Below are positions 51,672-64,000 of a stretch of 64,000 nt of DNA, one piece after another (within the stretch, counting starts at the first letter, position 1; the number at the start of each line of letters is the position of its first letter). A program made the translations under genes and the position numbers. The notes beneath the pieces are model-generated. The model had not been told where the DNA came from, made no database searches, and saw nothing but the letters and a program-made list of their open reading frames with translations. This DNA comes from Schistocephalus solidus. Taxonomy: Eukaryota; Platyhelminthes; Cestoda; Diphyllobothriidea; Diphyllobothriidae. Where the stretch lies: positions 248,001-312,000 of the forward strand of contig WEDG01000352.1 in the NCBI GenBank assembly GCA_017591395.1. The letters run 5' to 3'.

Positions 51672-51677
51672 AATAAA
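51672..51677 (+). terminator. Candidate poly(A) signal (AATAAA) of RASEF
   Basis: AATAAA lies about 180 bp after the RASEF stop codon, followed within 50 bp by T/G-rich sequence (TCTTCTTTGTAATCTGT). It precedes the repeat dimer, so the mature 3' end probably excludes the repeat. Confidence 0.5.
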
Positions 51678-51740
51678 GATATATCCAAAAACTCAAGATG
51701 ATTGCGCTCTCTTCTTTGTAATCTGTCCAGTCTGTCCAAA

Positions 51741-52480
51741 CTCACGACGACAGTTCGACCGTCGTAGTCCGACGATGTCCACCGTATGCTCCATGGAAAA
51801 GTGGAGCAGGGACGGCAACTTGCGCGTGATTTAGTTTAAAGTGATAGTAGACCTGCGCTGCATCTACCGCACTCTCTCCTCCTCCCCCACCTGAGCCCGG
51901 TGTCAAGACAGAGTCAAGAAGACCGGAGGCGGGAGAGGACGCAGGTGGCTGGCGCGGCTGGGTCCCCTAAGTCCAAGCCGCCCCTAGGCGTGCCACCACA
52001 CCTCTATGTTCGGCATTTGTTATGGGAGCGCAACCCGAATAACGCATGCCATGTCCTAATGTGGCCCCCGTGTTGGTCCAACGCATCTACCACGTGACCC
52101 GTTTAGGGGGCACACGGCAGTTCGACCGTCGATTTCGACGTGGTCCACCGTATGCTCCACACCAGGTGGTGCAGGGACGGTGACTTGCGCATGAATTAGT
52201 TTTAAGTGATAGTAGCCTTGCGCTGCAGCTACCGCATTCTCCTCCTCCTCCCCACCTGAGTCCGGTGTCAAGACGAGAGTCAAGAAGACCGGAGAGGCGA
52301 GAGGGCGCAGGTGGCTGGCGCGGCTGGGTCCCCTAAGTCCTAGCCACCCCTAGGCGTGCCACCACACCTTCATGTTCGGCATTTGTTATGGGAGCGCAAC
52401 CCGAATAACGCCTGCTGTGCCCTAATGTGGCCCCCGTGTTGGTCCAACGCATCTACCACGTGGCCCGTTTAGGGGGCACA
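51741..52480 (+). mobile_element. Tandem dimer of the 370-bp repeat with 10-bp target duplication
   Basis: Two head-to-tail units start with CAGTTCGACCGTCG at 51751 and 52118, giving a 367-bp period and roughly 90 percent identity by eye. Both end with GTGGCCCCCGTGTTGGTCCA, then CGCATCTACCACGTG and CGTTTAGGGGGCACA. The direct repeat TCTGTCCAAA flanks the array at 51731-51740 and 52481-52490. The minus-strand frame at 52283-52056 is repeat-derived. Two more diverged copies lie near 29.3 and 30.0 kb. No tRNA-type promoter or poly(A) tail was seen. Confidence 0.8.
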
Positions 52481-52490
52481 TCTGTCCAAA

Positions 52491-55400
52491 TAAAGACCAG
52501 TTATTATGGGGGACGGTATCAACGACTTTTTGATTTAAAGAAGGGAGAACACCTAACGGATGAAATATCAGAGTGTACAGTATCAAGAAAGCCAAAAACC
52601 CCTCTTCATTTAAAACGAGACCGGTAGTAATAGGGGTTTTGTGGGTGGGGCATTACAGCGGGTAATGTAATTTGCAAAAAATTGCATGTGATTTTTGTTC
52701 TCTTTTAATTTACGAAGTCGATAGTGCGCATCTGTTATAACGGCTCCAAGAATTTGATAACCATAGCAGATAGCGGCTTAAAAATCCTGGGATGACTCCA
52801 TTGCCAGTTTCACCCATACAAACTTCGGTATAATCCTGTTACTTCGAGATCGGTGTTAAAAGGATGATTATTCTGGCGTGAAACATTCGCAAACTGAAAA
52901 CTGTTCAATCGTTGAGCATAAAGTAAAACACAAGCCTAGAAGCTTCTGGCCTTCTTGGTGCTGTACCGGCAGAGCAAAAAGCTATCCCTTCGGAAGATGT
53001 CTAATACAAAATTGCACTACGTATTGATGTAAGAAATTTAGGGACTGAGCCCCTGCTGACTGTATCTGAAACATTTACTCCACAAGATGAACATATTAGG
53101 CCTCTTTGGAATTGTCTGTTCAATCAATTCCTTTCATAGGCAATGGGCTACCTCCTCACTGGTGTTGTCCGGTTAGCCGCCATTTGTGCCAGTTACTTTG
53201 TAGAAATGAAAACATAGTTTTAGCATTTAGTTCTTCGTTTTTCGATCATCAGACCGAAATTCCTTGAGTTACAACATTGTCCGCGGCAAGGCAGGTGTGA
53301 GCATCTGTTCAGAAGGACACACAAAAGGCTGCTTTGCTGTCCACTTCCTCATCCCCTGAGGGTTTTATCGTTCGGAGCATATTATCAGTGGTAATTAGTA
53401 AGCGATTAACATACATTTGGTTGTCACTGATACCAACTAGCTCCTTAATCGTATTTCACTTTGATGTTTTCTGACTCAGCATCGAGTAAACCCTCTACTT
53501 CATCGATAAAAGTATATGCATGAATGGAAACAAGGAAGTCGGACAAAGCAAAACAATCAATCAGTTCGAAGAACTGTCCAGTGAAAGGAGATTACGCGGG
53601 CTAAACCCACACAACAGACGAATCGGAACTACGTCAGAGAAGGCGGCTTCCAGTAGTATGAGCACAAATTGCGTCTATTATTCTCCTGTAGTATATTAGC
53701 AAAACAACGCTTGCACAATTATTTCTGATACTAAGTTTGCAATGATTGCGATGAGTCAAAGCACAAATTGAAGGATGTCAGTAACGTTTCTCCTGAGTCC
53801 GCCTCCGCATTCGTCATCTTGTTTCATCAGCCCGCGCATTGTGCCTCCACCTGCTCTCAGGACTGACAATTTGGCGTGGCCGTCACAAGCGCATAATCTA
53901 TGAGATCCTCCCACGTGACTGCACTGGTGCTCAGTAAACACCTGTATCATCCGTTGCAGACTTGAATCCTTCGTTTTTTTACCGGGACTAGGACATTGAT
54001 GGCGTGTGGCAAATGACGTTAGTACACACTCACACACACACAGATTGCTGACACCAAATTCTTCCTCTAAGAGCGTATTCAGTTGCACTTAACCATGTAA
54101 CCACCAAAATCTGGCAAAGCAGAATCTTCCTTAGATGTTATTCTTTAATTGAACAATTTTAAAGGCGATATAACGTGGTTAGAAAAAGTTTGATACATAC
54201 TGACTTATCGAGAGATTTACGTGAATGTTCGCACAAACATAAGCTGCATTAATTTTGCTTCGTTTAACATGCAGGCCCAAATTCTGCGCAATCCCGGTAC
54301 CTCTACAGACAAAGAAAATGGCGATGAAGCATTTCTGGAAGAAAACACACCAGGTTGTTTTGAAACCTTTATCACCGATAAAATATACCTCACAATCCGG
54401 ATAATATAAATGAACGAAATTCAAAATTTAAGTAGTCAGTATTCTTGACTTTCAATATAAATAAATTTGAAGTAAACGCAGAAGGAATATACGAAATGAT
54501 CTGTTAGTGAAGATCGAATTATTAGGCCAACCCATTCTATACTCCTATTAAAGCACTATGTCACTTGTGAAGGCTCAAATTAATTCGCTTCTCTTACGAT
54601 CCTTCCAAATAAAGTGGCCTTGAGGTGTTACCATTAGGGTAAGGCTTAAGATTAGAGGCTGGAGGTACAGGTTAGAAGTAGGGCTAGAGGGTATGGTAAA
54701 GGATTAAGGCTAGGGTTGGCCTTGGCGCTTAATGCTAGAAGAAGTGGCTAAGGTTAGGTTAGGGTTTTATACAGAGGCTTATGGTTAGGTTTTAGGATAC
54801 TGACGTCCTCAACTGCAATTATATTGCCCACCCTGGTCATGACGAGAGTCGAATTTGACGATATATTCTTCAAATTTTCTCTTTGAAAGTGCTTTTTCCT
54901 CACGGGATGGTGTTCAGTTCGTCTAGAATAGCTAACCAATGCCCTCGGGCCTGATCTTGTCCGACCGTTTACGGCTCCTAATTTCCAGTATTCCCAATTT
55001 ATTGCTCGCATTTTTATGCTTTATTGGTATGTTCAAATAAAGTACTGGTGTGGGAATTTTGTTTAGTTTTGTCTGCATAAGACAGTTTTTTTTAACGATA
55101 GAAGCAAACAGGCGAGTTCCAGATAGAAGAAGAATTTTCTCTTACCTCAATCATAAAACTCCATCTGCCACCAATTCCGTACAACGGTTATCTTTGCCTC
55201 CAGTTGGCTCAGTAGGGCCGCATATCCAATCGTCACCGACACATCAATACTTCTTCCGAAAAAAACCTTTTTACGTAAAGGAAGCGGTGGAAAACGTAGA
55301 ATAAAGTACATGGGAGAGGCTAAAATTGTAAAATCGAACCATCAGCCTTGGACAGGTGAAATGTCAAGAAAACTCCGGAGACCACTCATCATCGACAAAA

Positions 55401-58400
55401 AGCTAAAGTTAATTAGGAAGTGCTGTAAAATTATAGAGGAAAAATTCCTGCAACAATTGCTGAAATAAAACTGACGTCGAAATTCCTGAAACACAGCTTT
55501 CAGTACTCAGGTATGCAAAAATATTACTAGAAAACCCCGTTTGTTGTGGACTATCATTCGACAGCGGAAAGTTATCAAAGCACCCCAGTCAATAAAATTT
55601 CATTTAGATAAGCATTGGGCATAGTGAGCAATATTATGCACTGTTTAGGTTGTACATTCTTCCAAGTTGGATCGCCTCGGATGATTAAAATTATTTGAAG
55701 GAAGTGTCAGAGGATAGTTTATCATTACTTAGCTCAAAAATATATTTCATCCCTATGAATACGGTCACCATAATGCAATCATTGTGGCCCTATTGCAACC
55801 AAAAAATGCCAGGCAACAGATGGCTGGATGGCAACTGCTAATAAGCCAACTAGTCATCGAAGTCTTTCTTGACTTTGGCACAGCTCTCTCGCTGAACCAT
55901 ACTTGTCACCGTGCGACTGTCTGCAAGGACTTTAGATTGAATTTCCAAGGCGCAACGGGATGGACATATTTTGTAACCACATCGGTGAACGACCGCCCAC
56001 CATAATAAATCTGATCCTTGCTCGAACTCTCTCTCTCTCCCTCTAGCTGCCACCTTCCAAGCTGTATTACCGATATCTGAGGTCTTTGGCTGTTGCGCAA
56101 ACTATCGATTGAGGAAAATGCTGCTGATCAGTCTAGTGGGGGTTATCCGTTTGGCTCATTGAATGTATCCCAAAATACCCTTGACATTTAAGGATAACTG
56201 CTTAGTCCAGGAATGAAATATTCGCCGGTAAATCCTCGTGAGAAAAATTGGCTGAAAACTTACAGTTTCCACCTCAAGTTATAGTTTGTTTTCTAGTTGA
56301 ATACTCAAATAGGTAAAAAGGACCCCTTTTCACGCGGACAGAATGCGGAAACTATATGAGCTCGAACAGATCAAAGCGGTTTGCAGTACAATGGACTCAC
56401 CAGTTAGGCCGCGAAATCACATCGAGTGTGCTGCTTAATAAGTTATGGCTATTACTTACCCGTGGTGATCAATTAATTGACATCGACCATCAAGTGATAA
56501 GCGAGACGAGAGTCCAGATTCTAGGTGTCTCTTTTGCTAGGATTCAGAGGAGTGCAAATATCCATAGAAGAGCAGTATCGAGAAAAAGCAAGATAAGCAA
56601 CCTGCGCACAGAAAAAAAGGACAACTGAATTCGAAAGTACGTCAAAGATGCGAGAAAATCTATTATATATAACAACAAACTCACCTTACTGAGACCGAAT
56701 ATGGTCAATATGAAAATCAGCTGAAAATCCTGGAACACGAGGAAGTGAATATCTAGTAATATGTACGACCAACGGACGTGGAGGCGTTAACTTACTAGGT
56801 AGAACACACAAAATTGAGTCTGGTTTGCCGGAAATTCCTGTTGCACAAAACATGTTTTCGCTTTTGTGAATTTTCATAAAGCCCATAGTTTGTGGAGGTT
56901 AAAGTGGTATAATAAGTAGAAATCACGCAATATTAGAAGCATCTGGCGCATTACTGAATGCCCACAATAAGAAAACGAAAACCTGGGAGATACATGTCAG
57001 GAATTTCTATTTCCACCTAGATAATTTTTGGCAAACAGGTCCGCATTTAACACTTCAAACCTCACTTACTGTTAAGGCACTTAAGAGCTTTCTACGAAAA
57101 TGACTTTTGGGCAGGCAAAATCATAATCATATGTCCACCAGTGATACTCCAACAGTTGCTAAACAGGACAGGAAGAGGAAGGCAGAGAAACTAGTTTTGC
57201 CTCAAAAAACCAATGTGCGTGAACTCGATTTGAAACTCGTCCTTTCAAGTAGTAATGCATTTTCTAGCTGGTTTGCTTCACTAATTTGAGCTTCGAGTGC
57301 CAGCTCGGGTGAAGCTGGTTCTGATTGCTGGCATACGGCGTGATAAGAGAAGATATCATGCCGTTAATAGATGGTAACATTTCATCCGAAAGAGGCCATA
57401 GTGGACGATATAAACTATTTTTCCAGAGTTTCGGGGCTTTTGGTTCTGCCATTGGTAAGATCTTTGGGGGTTCTCTACAAATCACGCGCACGTGCCACAG
57501 CTAAAGATAAATATTCAAACGTTTTCGTCGATTTAAGGAAAGCCAACACCATTTTTACTAACAGTTTCAATCTCACAATGCCTCTGTTTCCAGCATACAG
57601 TTTTAGGAAGACGTGCCTTAGTTTTACCTGACACAATAACTCGATCATCATATAGGATTCAAACTTGTCTTATAACTAGCTGCACTTAATATGCAGTTTG
57701 CCGCCAGTTGTAAGGCAGGGCAGAGGACATATATGAGTGACAGAGGGAAAGGCTTTACCGCAACAATCACTGTATTATATTATTTGTGCACCTCCTCCAT
57801 CCGAGTTGTCATATTTACCAGCCATGTAGTTTTATGAATGATTGACTTCTGAGCGCTAGACCAGGTAGATCTCTTCGCAAGAAAACGAACAATCTCTCAC
57901 AGGTAAATTTGCTTGAGCTTGAATAATTTACTTCCACCAGTTAACCATAATACCTTTCATCGGACAGAACTGTGAGACAAAGTCTGTGAAAGGCAAGACT
58001 ACTTTGCGCCTATAACTTGGATTAGAGGTTCTGGCACAGACATTTTGATGCTGGAAATGCTGTCGACTTAAGATACTTGTTTGTGCTTGGCACATCTCTA
58101 ATCATGCCTGATCCAGGCTCCTCTATAATGCTGCGAACTTCAACTCTTTACGCTTGACGATCTGTGACAGCAGATCTTGAGAGCTTAACCCATTTTCTAC
58201 CGAGACGGCAACCGAATGCGGAAGGCCCATGAATCACTTCCATGTCTTAGCGAACAGGCACCAAGCTTTTAACGAACTTGCTTTAGATGTAGCCAGTAGG
58301 CTATTCTGTCGTCGAATCGTTTGTAACTTTCTCAATGTTACCTTCCGCTCAAAGTGGAATAGTAGGTAAATTTTGTAAGCAATTAGGGCAATACAAAAAA

Positions 58401-61400
58401 CATCAGAATACGTATAAAATGTAATGAAGAAATATCCACAAGGTATGGAGATTACAGAATGCATGCCAGTATGTGACCATCAGCGTGAACTCTAGACAGG
58501 AACTCCCACAAAACAAAAGGAAACGTCTTTATTCCACCCTGCAAACAGGTTAGATTGCTGAAGGTCATACACATTTGAATAATGCTGAGCATCTGAGCGT
58601 GTCGAGACATATCTTCTAGGCACAAATACCTAGTAGCTGCCACAAACAGCAAATCATCAGCTTATTTGAAAACGAAAGAAACGTGGAAAATTTGAAAATA
58701 GATTATCAGTAAAATGAATGGAAATTAAAGGATAGAGTCAGATTAAATTGCACAATGATGTGCAAAATTTATGAAAAGTGAGCTTAAAATTGTCCGTTTG
58801 CTGGGCATGAATATGAGAATGATTGCCTGGTGTCTTCGTCAGACATATAACCCACATAAAGATCCATAGACGAAAAATAATTGACCCAAATTTGATTCCT
58901 CAATTTTGTCAATTTGAGAGGATAACCGAAAAACGTTGCATCAACTTGAAAAGTGCAGTCCTATGCTACCGTTTTCTGCTTTCCTCGGCATGAAAATTGA
59001 TTGCAGGTATCTGTGACATGCACGTTTCAAAACTGGCATATAACAACCCAAGAACTGAGTTTCCACCCATGCCCTCGATTAATCGACGCATTTAACCAGC
59101 TTTTTATCCAGAAAATGATATTGACTATCCACTTGAATTTCGTTCAGGAATCTCATACGAGATTCACCAAAATATACACACTCTAGTCTGCTCCATAACC
59201 AAAGAGCAATCCACAAACACAGCCTATCGACCAGTCATATATGATTATCGAAAGATAAACACACTGTAGACATAAATCGATCACCGTCAGTACCCTCTGT
59301 AACAAAGGGTGCTTTGCGCTCATCATTGTCCTGTTATATCCACCGGGTATTTCTAAAGTTTGATTTCGATGATCGCAGATGGGCGAAAATTCACAGCATA
59401 TCGCTGCCGTACCTGTTTCCCAACACTGATATGCTATTCTGTAATGGACAAGAAATCAGTGCCCGCGCGAGGCGAGCATTCCGGCTACCTCGGTTTTCTA
59501 ACGCTTGCAAAGGGGCGGCGACATTGTTAGTCCACAGCTGGTATTTGACATGTTACTCCAGGGTTTACATGGATTCTAGAACGCGGTATTTAACCACTAA
59601 ACATCACGGAATTCAGACGGAAAATGGGAAAACGCGAAGTCTCCAAAGCAACCATCATTTTGGTGGAAGTACGTTCATCGAGCAGGTTACGGGGCGCGCT
59701 CTTCCCATTGGGCCTTGGGGCTAAATTGAGAGCACTTACAGGCAGCTGCCAAATCAAGGAATTGTAACCGAAGATTCACCGTTGTCGTAGTTAAAACCTA
59801 AATCTTATTATTACAATTAACCTTGGTGCTGGACGTCACGCTACTCATCAACCGTAACACTAACCATAAATCATTAAACCTTGAAAAAGACAAGAGAGAC
59901 TGGGATGGCCATTTTGGATAATGCTTTCGTTAACCAGCCTTGCCTCTGTCCAGATTCGCAGGATGTAAGATTCAAACTACGGTCATTGGTTATTGAGCAT
60001 TTTTATGTGCACACTCACCACTGAGCTGCGTATCCGTTTTTCTATCCGTTTTGCTTGAGAATGGTTAATCCCGGTGGACTTATCTTCAACGACTAAGTCG
60101 AGTAAGGAAGACTCCTGACCGCTAATAAGTCATCCGAGTTTATTTTTCTTTGTTAGTACTCCACCTTCTATGAAACTCTCACAAAATTTCCAGCTTGGAA
60201 GAATGTTTCGAGCCACCTATCTTCAACCCCTGAGGCGTTTTCAAAAGTTTTTGTGAGTTTAAGTTAAGAGTTAGACTCCAAGCAGGATTTAGTGTTAGAT
60301 TATGCTATCGTATTATGTCATCTATTCCCTGCTTTTAAGATTTGTTTTTTCCCAAAATCGGGAATTTGTATGAATGATTATTTTAGGAGAAAAATTACAA
60401 GTATATTTAACCGAAGGAAGCGTGGCAAATACCGAGCTAGTCTCGTGAGACAGGTTCCTGATCATTAGTCAGTTTTCCCTGCGTAAAAAGGATAGCAATT
60501 TTTCAATTTTGAACTCTGGAGAGCTCAAAGTTTGTGTTAGTTTACACTCATACATAAACTGCAGTATCTTCCTTCATTTATGTGAGTTCGGATCATGACA
60601 GCCCTCCACTTAGACAAGTCTTAGTTGGGAAACTGACAATATTAAATTAATGCCAAAACAACTGCGCATTATATTTTCACTTGGTCTGAATGCATTTTTG
60701 TACCAGTTATAAGTACCACAACTATTAATGCGACAGTAGCATCCATGGGAAGAGGAGGGAATTACGGGTTAAAGTTTATTATTTTGGCGTCCTGAAAGTC
60801 TACAGGCTTTAAAACTGGAACTCATATCGACGAAAAAACGTGGTAGTTAATAGACATTTGGTCCATTTAGAACCCTCTTAATCCCAAGATGTTCCTCTGC
60901 GTCAGCGCGGTCTGCAAGGCAGGATAAAGTGCTGCTTAGATAAAGGAATAACTGAGTAACTAATCTTACTGCGACCTTACAGGGCAGTTTTTGGAGGCCA
61001 TTTGTTTTGAAAAATCAAAACAACCGATTAGTGCTATTTTTTGCATTCCACGGCGGCTCCCAAAGCGTGTAGACTTTGACATTCAATTTAGGAATATATT
61101 TTCTGAGACTATTAAGATAACGCACTCCGAGTCATAGGGAAGATGATTAGTTCAAATCAACTCTGGTTGATTGCTGAAAAGATTATTCAAGGAAGGCTCC
61201 AAAAACAAAGGTTCCTTGACAGGATCACGGGTCGATAGTCTCAGGGACCTTGGCGGAAACAAAAGTATCATATTAACCAGGCCGGATCATACTAATTTTC
61301 CGAAATCTGAGAAGAAAATAGATCGAACCTAGGTCGTCAAGGATCACTTGATGAAAATGCTCAATGATCTCCACAAAGAGGTCTCCTGGCTGACAAAGAG

Positions 61401-61551
61401 GTTAAAAGCCTAAGACACGTAGGCCCGAAGACACCAGGAATTTACAGCCTTCACAAAATTCAGAAGCAGGGGTAAACCCTGCGTCCAATCTTGGATATGC
61501 CCTCTCACACTATTAAATGACTGGCTCCAATTTCATCTGCATATCCGATAC
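52491..61551. other. Gene-poor region downstream of RASEF
   Basis: No conserved protein was found. GC-rich patches at 53750-54070 and 55850-56100 (with a CT microsatellite at about 56028-56043) look like old insertions. The open frames at 55050-55304, 56356-56628 and 59314-59724 have no recognised domain and no supporting exons. Degenerate telomere-like hexamers occur at 54630-54800. Confidence 0.5.
54630..54800 (+). repeat. Degenerate telomere-like hexamer tract
   Basis: Many spaced variants of TTAGGG and GGTTAG occur, including ATTAGGGTAAGGCTTAAG, GGTTAGAAGTAGGGCTAGAG and AAGGTTAGGTTAGGGTTTTA. The texture is the same as in the cores of the elements at 41936 and 61552. Inverted-repeat ends are not evident here. 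Confidence 0.65.
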
Positions 61552-61953
61552 GGATGCCTTGTATGGCCGCCCAAACAGGATACGGGAAAAGATACCATGC
61601 GCAATACATGGGGCTTTGAGCTAAATTCCGGGGAAATTATGTTCAGGATTAACGTGGGGGTTAGGATGAAGTTTAGGGTTAAGATTAATTTTGAGGTTAA
61701 CGTCAGAGTTGGAGTTAGGGTCATGATTAGGCTAAGGGTTAACATAAGTATCATGTTGCATCTGGGGCTAAGGATTAGGATATGGTCAGGGTTAAGATTA
61801 AGGTGACAGTTTATATTTATGTTAAGGGTTAATGTAAGCGTTATGACACGGACATATTTACCCGTCCTGAAATTTACCAGAAGGCCACATATTGCAAATG
61901 GTTGGGGCGGTTCCTATACCCGTGTCTTGTTTAGGCTGCCATAAGAGGCATCC
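61552..61953 (+). mobile_element. 402-bp element with 45-bp inverted repeats and telomere-like core
   Basis: The left end (GGATGCCTTGTATGGCCGCC, CAAACAGGATACGGG) and the reverse complement of the right end (GGATGCCTCTTATGGCAGCC, TAAACAAGACACGGG) agree at about four of five positions over 45 bp. The middle (61625-61840) is a tract of degenerate GTTAGG/GGTTAA hexamers. It has no coding capacity, as in a MITE or fold-back element. I found no clear target-site duplication. Confidence 0.75.
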
Positions 61954-64000
61954 TTATCCTTCCCATCTTTTACTTTTATACTTGAAGAAACGTCAGCCCT
62001 TGGATCTGAAAAGTGTCTCATTACAAACGTTTTAAGACCGTGAATTGTCCACTTTAATAGCATCTTATCTGCTCCTCATGAAGAACAGACCGAGGCCCAC
62101 ATCAATTAAAAATCTCATGAACACTACAAAGGAATGTATAATGTTCATTTAACGGAATGTATAAAGCTTGTAGGCTGGAAACCACAAACGCAAATGCAGA
62201 TCAGCCTCAAATCTTTTGGGAAATGGAAAAATCTGCACATACCCTTCCTATGTGCATAAAATTTTAAGAAGTTATTATACGCTAAATAGGTACAAGGTAA
62301 GGTATTTGGGGCATATTTCCTATAAAATCAATCTGAACTCATAAGAGCTCCGCAAATCAACAGAAAAATGTATACTACTTACATAGTCAGTTTTGATCGA
62401 GTTTGATTTTTGTAGGCAATCGAATGAAGTGCATTCAAAATCCAAAAGTTCGCCACGTCTACACTATCGCGGGAGTATACCACAAGATGATCAATCTTAA
62501 AGCTCTACTTAAGTAAAGCTTCCTAATCGAAAACGCGTTTCCGAAATCTGCTTAACATTTCAGGAGAGCGGTTACTGACTGCGGCGACCTAATGATGAAT
62601 TACCGAAAATGTACGTCGTAAAGGTTCTTGCACACGGTAGATAGCAGATGAGTTGCAAATAGTAACGGTTTCCGAGCTACGGACCGGGCGACTGTGTTCT
62701 GACAATCTGCAAATACTAAAATAGGATATTTGGATGCAGTGGGCACCTGAGGTCTAGCACTAACGTTTAGGTAACAGTAGTGCTCGGTGATGCGAAAGAC
62801 ACCTATGACCAGTGCCAGTAATTGTATTTCTTGAATGCCAGAGCCCTCAAAATAATCCTAGAAACCCACACCCGTATCAGGTCGATGTGTGCTCGATGGG
62901 ATCTAGGTGAACTATCAGACAATGAAAAATAGGGCCACATCGATTTCATCCCAAACCTTGGCACTGAATCGCCCAGGGGCATGTACTCAAAAGACCCTAC
63001 CCCTCAGAACCTAAATCGCAACGATTGGGAGATGATGGGTCGTCTGCGAAGGAATTTAAATGCTGGACATAGAAGTGGCTCGCGACGGCAGACTATGGCA
63101 TCCGCATGGCAAGTTATGGTGGGCCTGCCAAGCCTCCTTCCGGTCTCCCGCTAAGATGGGGTTATATGTGGCTGGCTCATGCACATAACGAAAGAACCTA
63201 CACAAAAGTCGCAGAACCTTTTTTCCCATCATAAGTTCACTCTTGTTAAGTACGTGCTTAGTGGTGCGATTGAGGGGCTTAGTCGGTCCTGGACGCTGAT
63301 CAAGTCGAACCTAGCCAGCTTGACAAAGTGTGATTTTAAAGTGTCTTGACGTTTGGACTTTTAGACACACGACGCGATATGACAATGGCAAAGATTAGAC
63401 CGAGAAGGAAAACATCACGGATTTACGCATTTTTGAACGCTAGGAGCTGAGCGCATTTCCTCCTTCCTACGTAGTTTACTTTGTTGCAGATTTCACAAAG
63501 CTCACTTGAGAAATCTTGAATCTCAAATGCATACGTTTTCCTACTAACACATTCATGAATTTGACTTGATTTATGTGCATGAAAACGCGAAAGTCAAGTA
63601 CCTCCAATCCAAAAAAATCATCACTTTATTCAGGGAGATCGCAGAAACTGTATGGGCCAGTTCAAAGCGACTTGATAGCCCCGAAGGCTAAGGGTAGACA
63701 GGACGTGTTAGGGCATGGGAGGACAGACTCTGCGTACTACGAGTGACCTTGAACTCAAGTTCAAGGGAGGGATGGGGTTAACGCTCGTGTCGGAACGGGT
63801 ATGGTTAAATATATGACACGGGAATATACACATTTTGCAGTTTAGCTCAAGGCCACCAGTAATACGCGAGTGCTATATTCCGTGCCCCATCGAGAGTGAT
63901 ACTAAGTTTTATGCGGCTTTACTCACAGAACAGAGGTTAGAGTAACCATTTTTGGCTTCACTGCCGGCAATAGTTTGTCACAGCACAATTCCAGGATGGA
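61954..64000. other. Right-hand intergenic region
   Basis: No gene recognised. The GC-richer stretch at 62930-63390 resembles retroelement debris of unknown family. A partial copy of the telomere-core element lies at about 63760-63900. Confidence 0.5.
63760..63900 (+). repeat. Partial copy of the telomere-core element (right part)
   Basis: ATATGACACGGGAATATACA, then CTCAAGGCCACC and TATATTCCGTG, parallel the sequence before the right inverted repeat of the 61552 element (TATGACACGGACATATTTAC, AGAAGGCCACAT, CTATACCCGTG). A short GGGGTTAACG piece is all that remains of the hexamer core. The inverted repeat itself is badly decayed. Confidence 0.5.

Noticed and set aside
52056..52283. Minus-strand ORF (75 codons) and similar frames at 29261-29500 and 29919-30350 as genes
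   Set aside because: All coincide with copies of the 370-bp interspersed repeat, and their frames differ between copies.
53756..54088. 110-codon Cys/His-containing minus-strand ORF as a zinc-finger gene
   Set aside because: The cysteines and histidines do not fit any zinc-finger spacing, and the sequence looks like GC-rich repeat debris.
59314..59724. 136-codon ORF as a gene
   Set aside because: No recognisable domain, no neighbouring exons and no conserved motif; length alone is not evidence.
1..64000. CRISPR arrays, bacterial operons, phage or virus genes
   Set aside because: No regularly spaced repeats, no ribosome-binding-site-led gene clusters and no viral structural proteins were seen. 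All firm genes are spliced animal genes.

Overview
This is eukaryotic nuclear DNA. Split genes with GT-AG introns, many decayed retrotransposon copies and wide gene-poor stretches fit a flatworm. The RTE-type retrotransposon protein remnants, the CR1/jockey-like fragment at the left edge, the 370-bp interspersed repeat and the 30-36 bp micro-introns resemble what I know of tapeworms, perhaps a diphyllobothriidean such as Spirometra, Dibothriocephalus or Schistocephalus. That placement is inference. There are no prokaryotic operons, CRISPR arrays or convincing RNA genes.

Four conserved genes can be rebuilt exon by exon. (1) UQCC1-like, + strand, 4577-5359: a cytochrome bc1 assembly factor whose only intron is 30 bp. 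(2) WDFY1/WDFY2-like, - strand, 23321 down to 9706: eight exons encoding WD40 repeats and a FYVE zinc finger, with a one-base frameshift in a G7 tract. (3) YIPF6-like, + strand, 24562-26916: six exons, the first three introns being 34, 36 and 33 bp. (4) RASEF/Rab45-like, + strand, 32488-51494: thirteen exons encoding EF-hands, a coiled coil and a complete Rab GTPase, with a one-base frameshift in an A5 tract. Exon phases agree along every model once those two homopolymer indels are allowed for.

Layout: 1-575, 3' end of a non-LTR reverse transcriptase. 576-4576, intergenic, with a short hairpin repeat and one copy of a 220-bp dispersed repeat. 4577-5359, UQCC1. 5760-6792, RTE remnant. 9706-23321, the WDFY gene; its 7.4-kb intron 4 holds a nearly full-length but broken RTE element (about 16360-19345) and an opposite-strand fragment. 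23322-24561, the divergent WDFY/YIPF6 intergenic region with the second 220-bp repeat copy. 24562-26916, YIPF6. 27010-32487, repeat-bearing intergenic DNA. 32488-51494, RASEF; intron 7 carries a repeat with telomere-like hexamers and intron 11 adjoins a hammerhead-like motif in intron 12. 51741-52480, a tandem dimer of the 370-bp repeat flanked by a 10-bp direct repeat. 52481-64000, no recognisable gene, but further telomere-like repeats, one bounded by 45-bp inverted repeats (61552-61953).

The genes do not form a pathway. Three of the four (WDFY, YIPF6, RASEF) belong to endomembrane traffic: endosomal PI3P binding, Golgi Yip1-type membrane protein and Rab GTPase. UQCC1 is mitochondrial. Their adjacency is probably chance.
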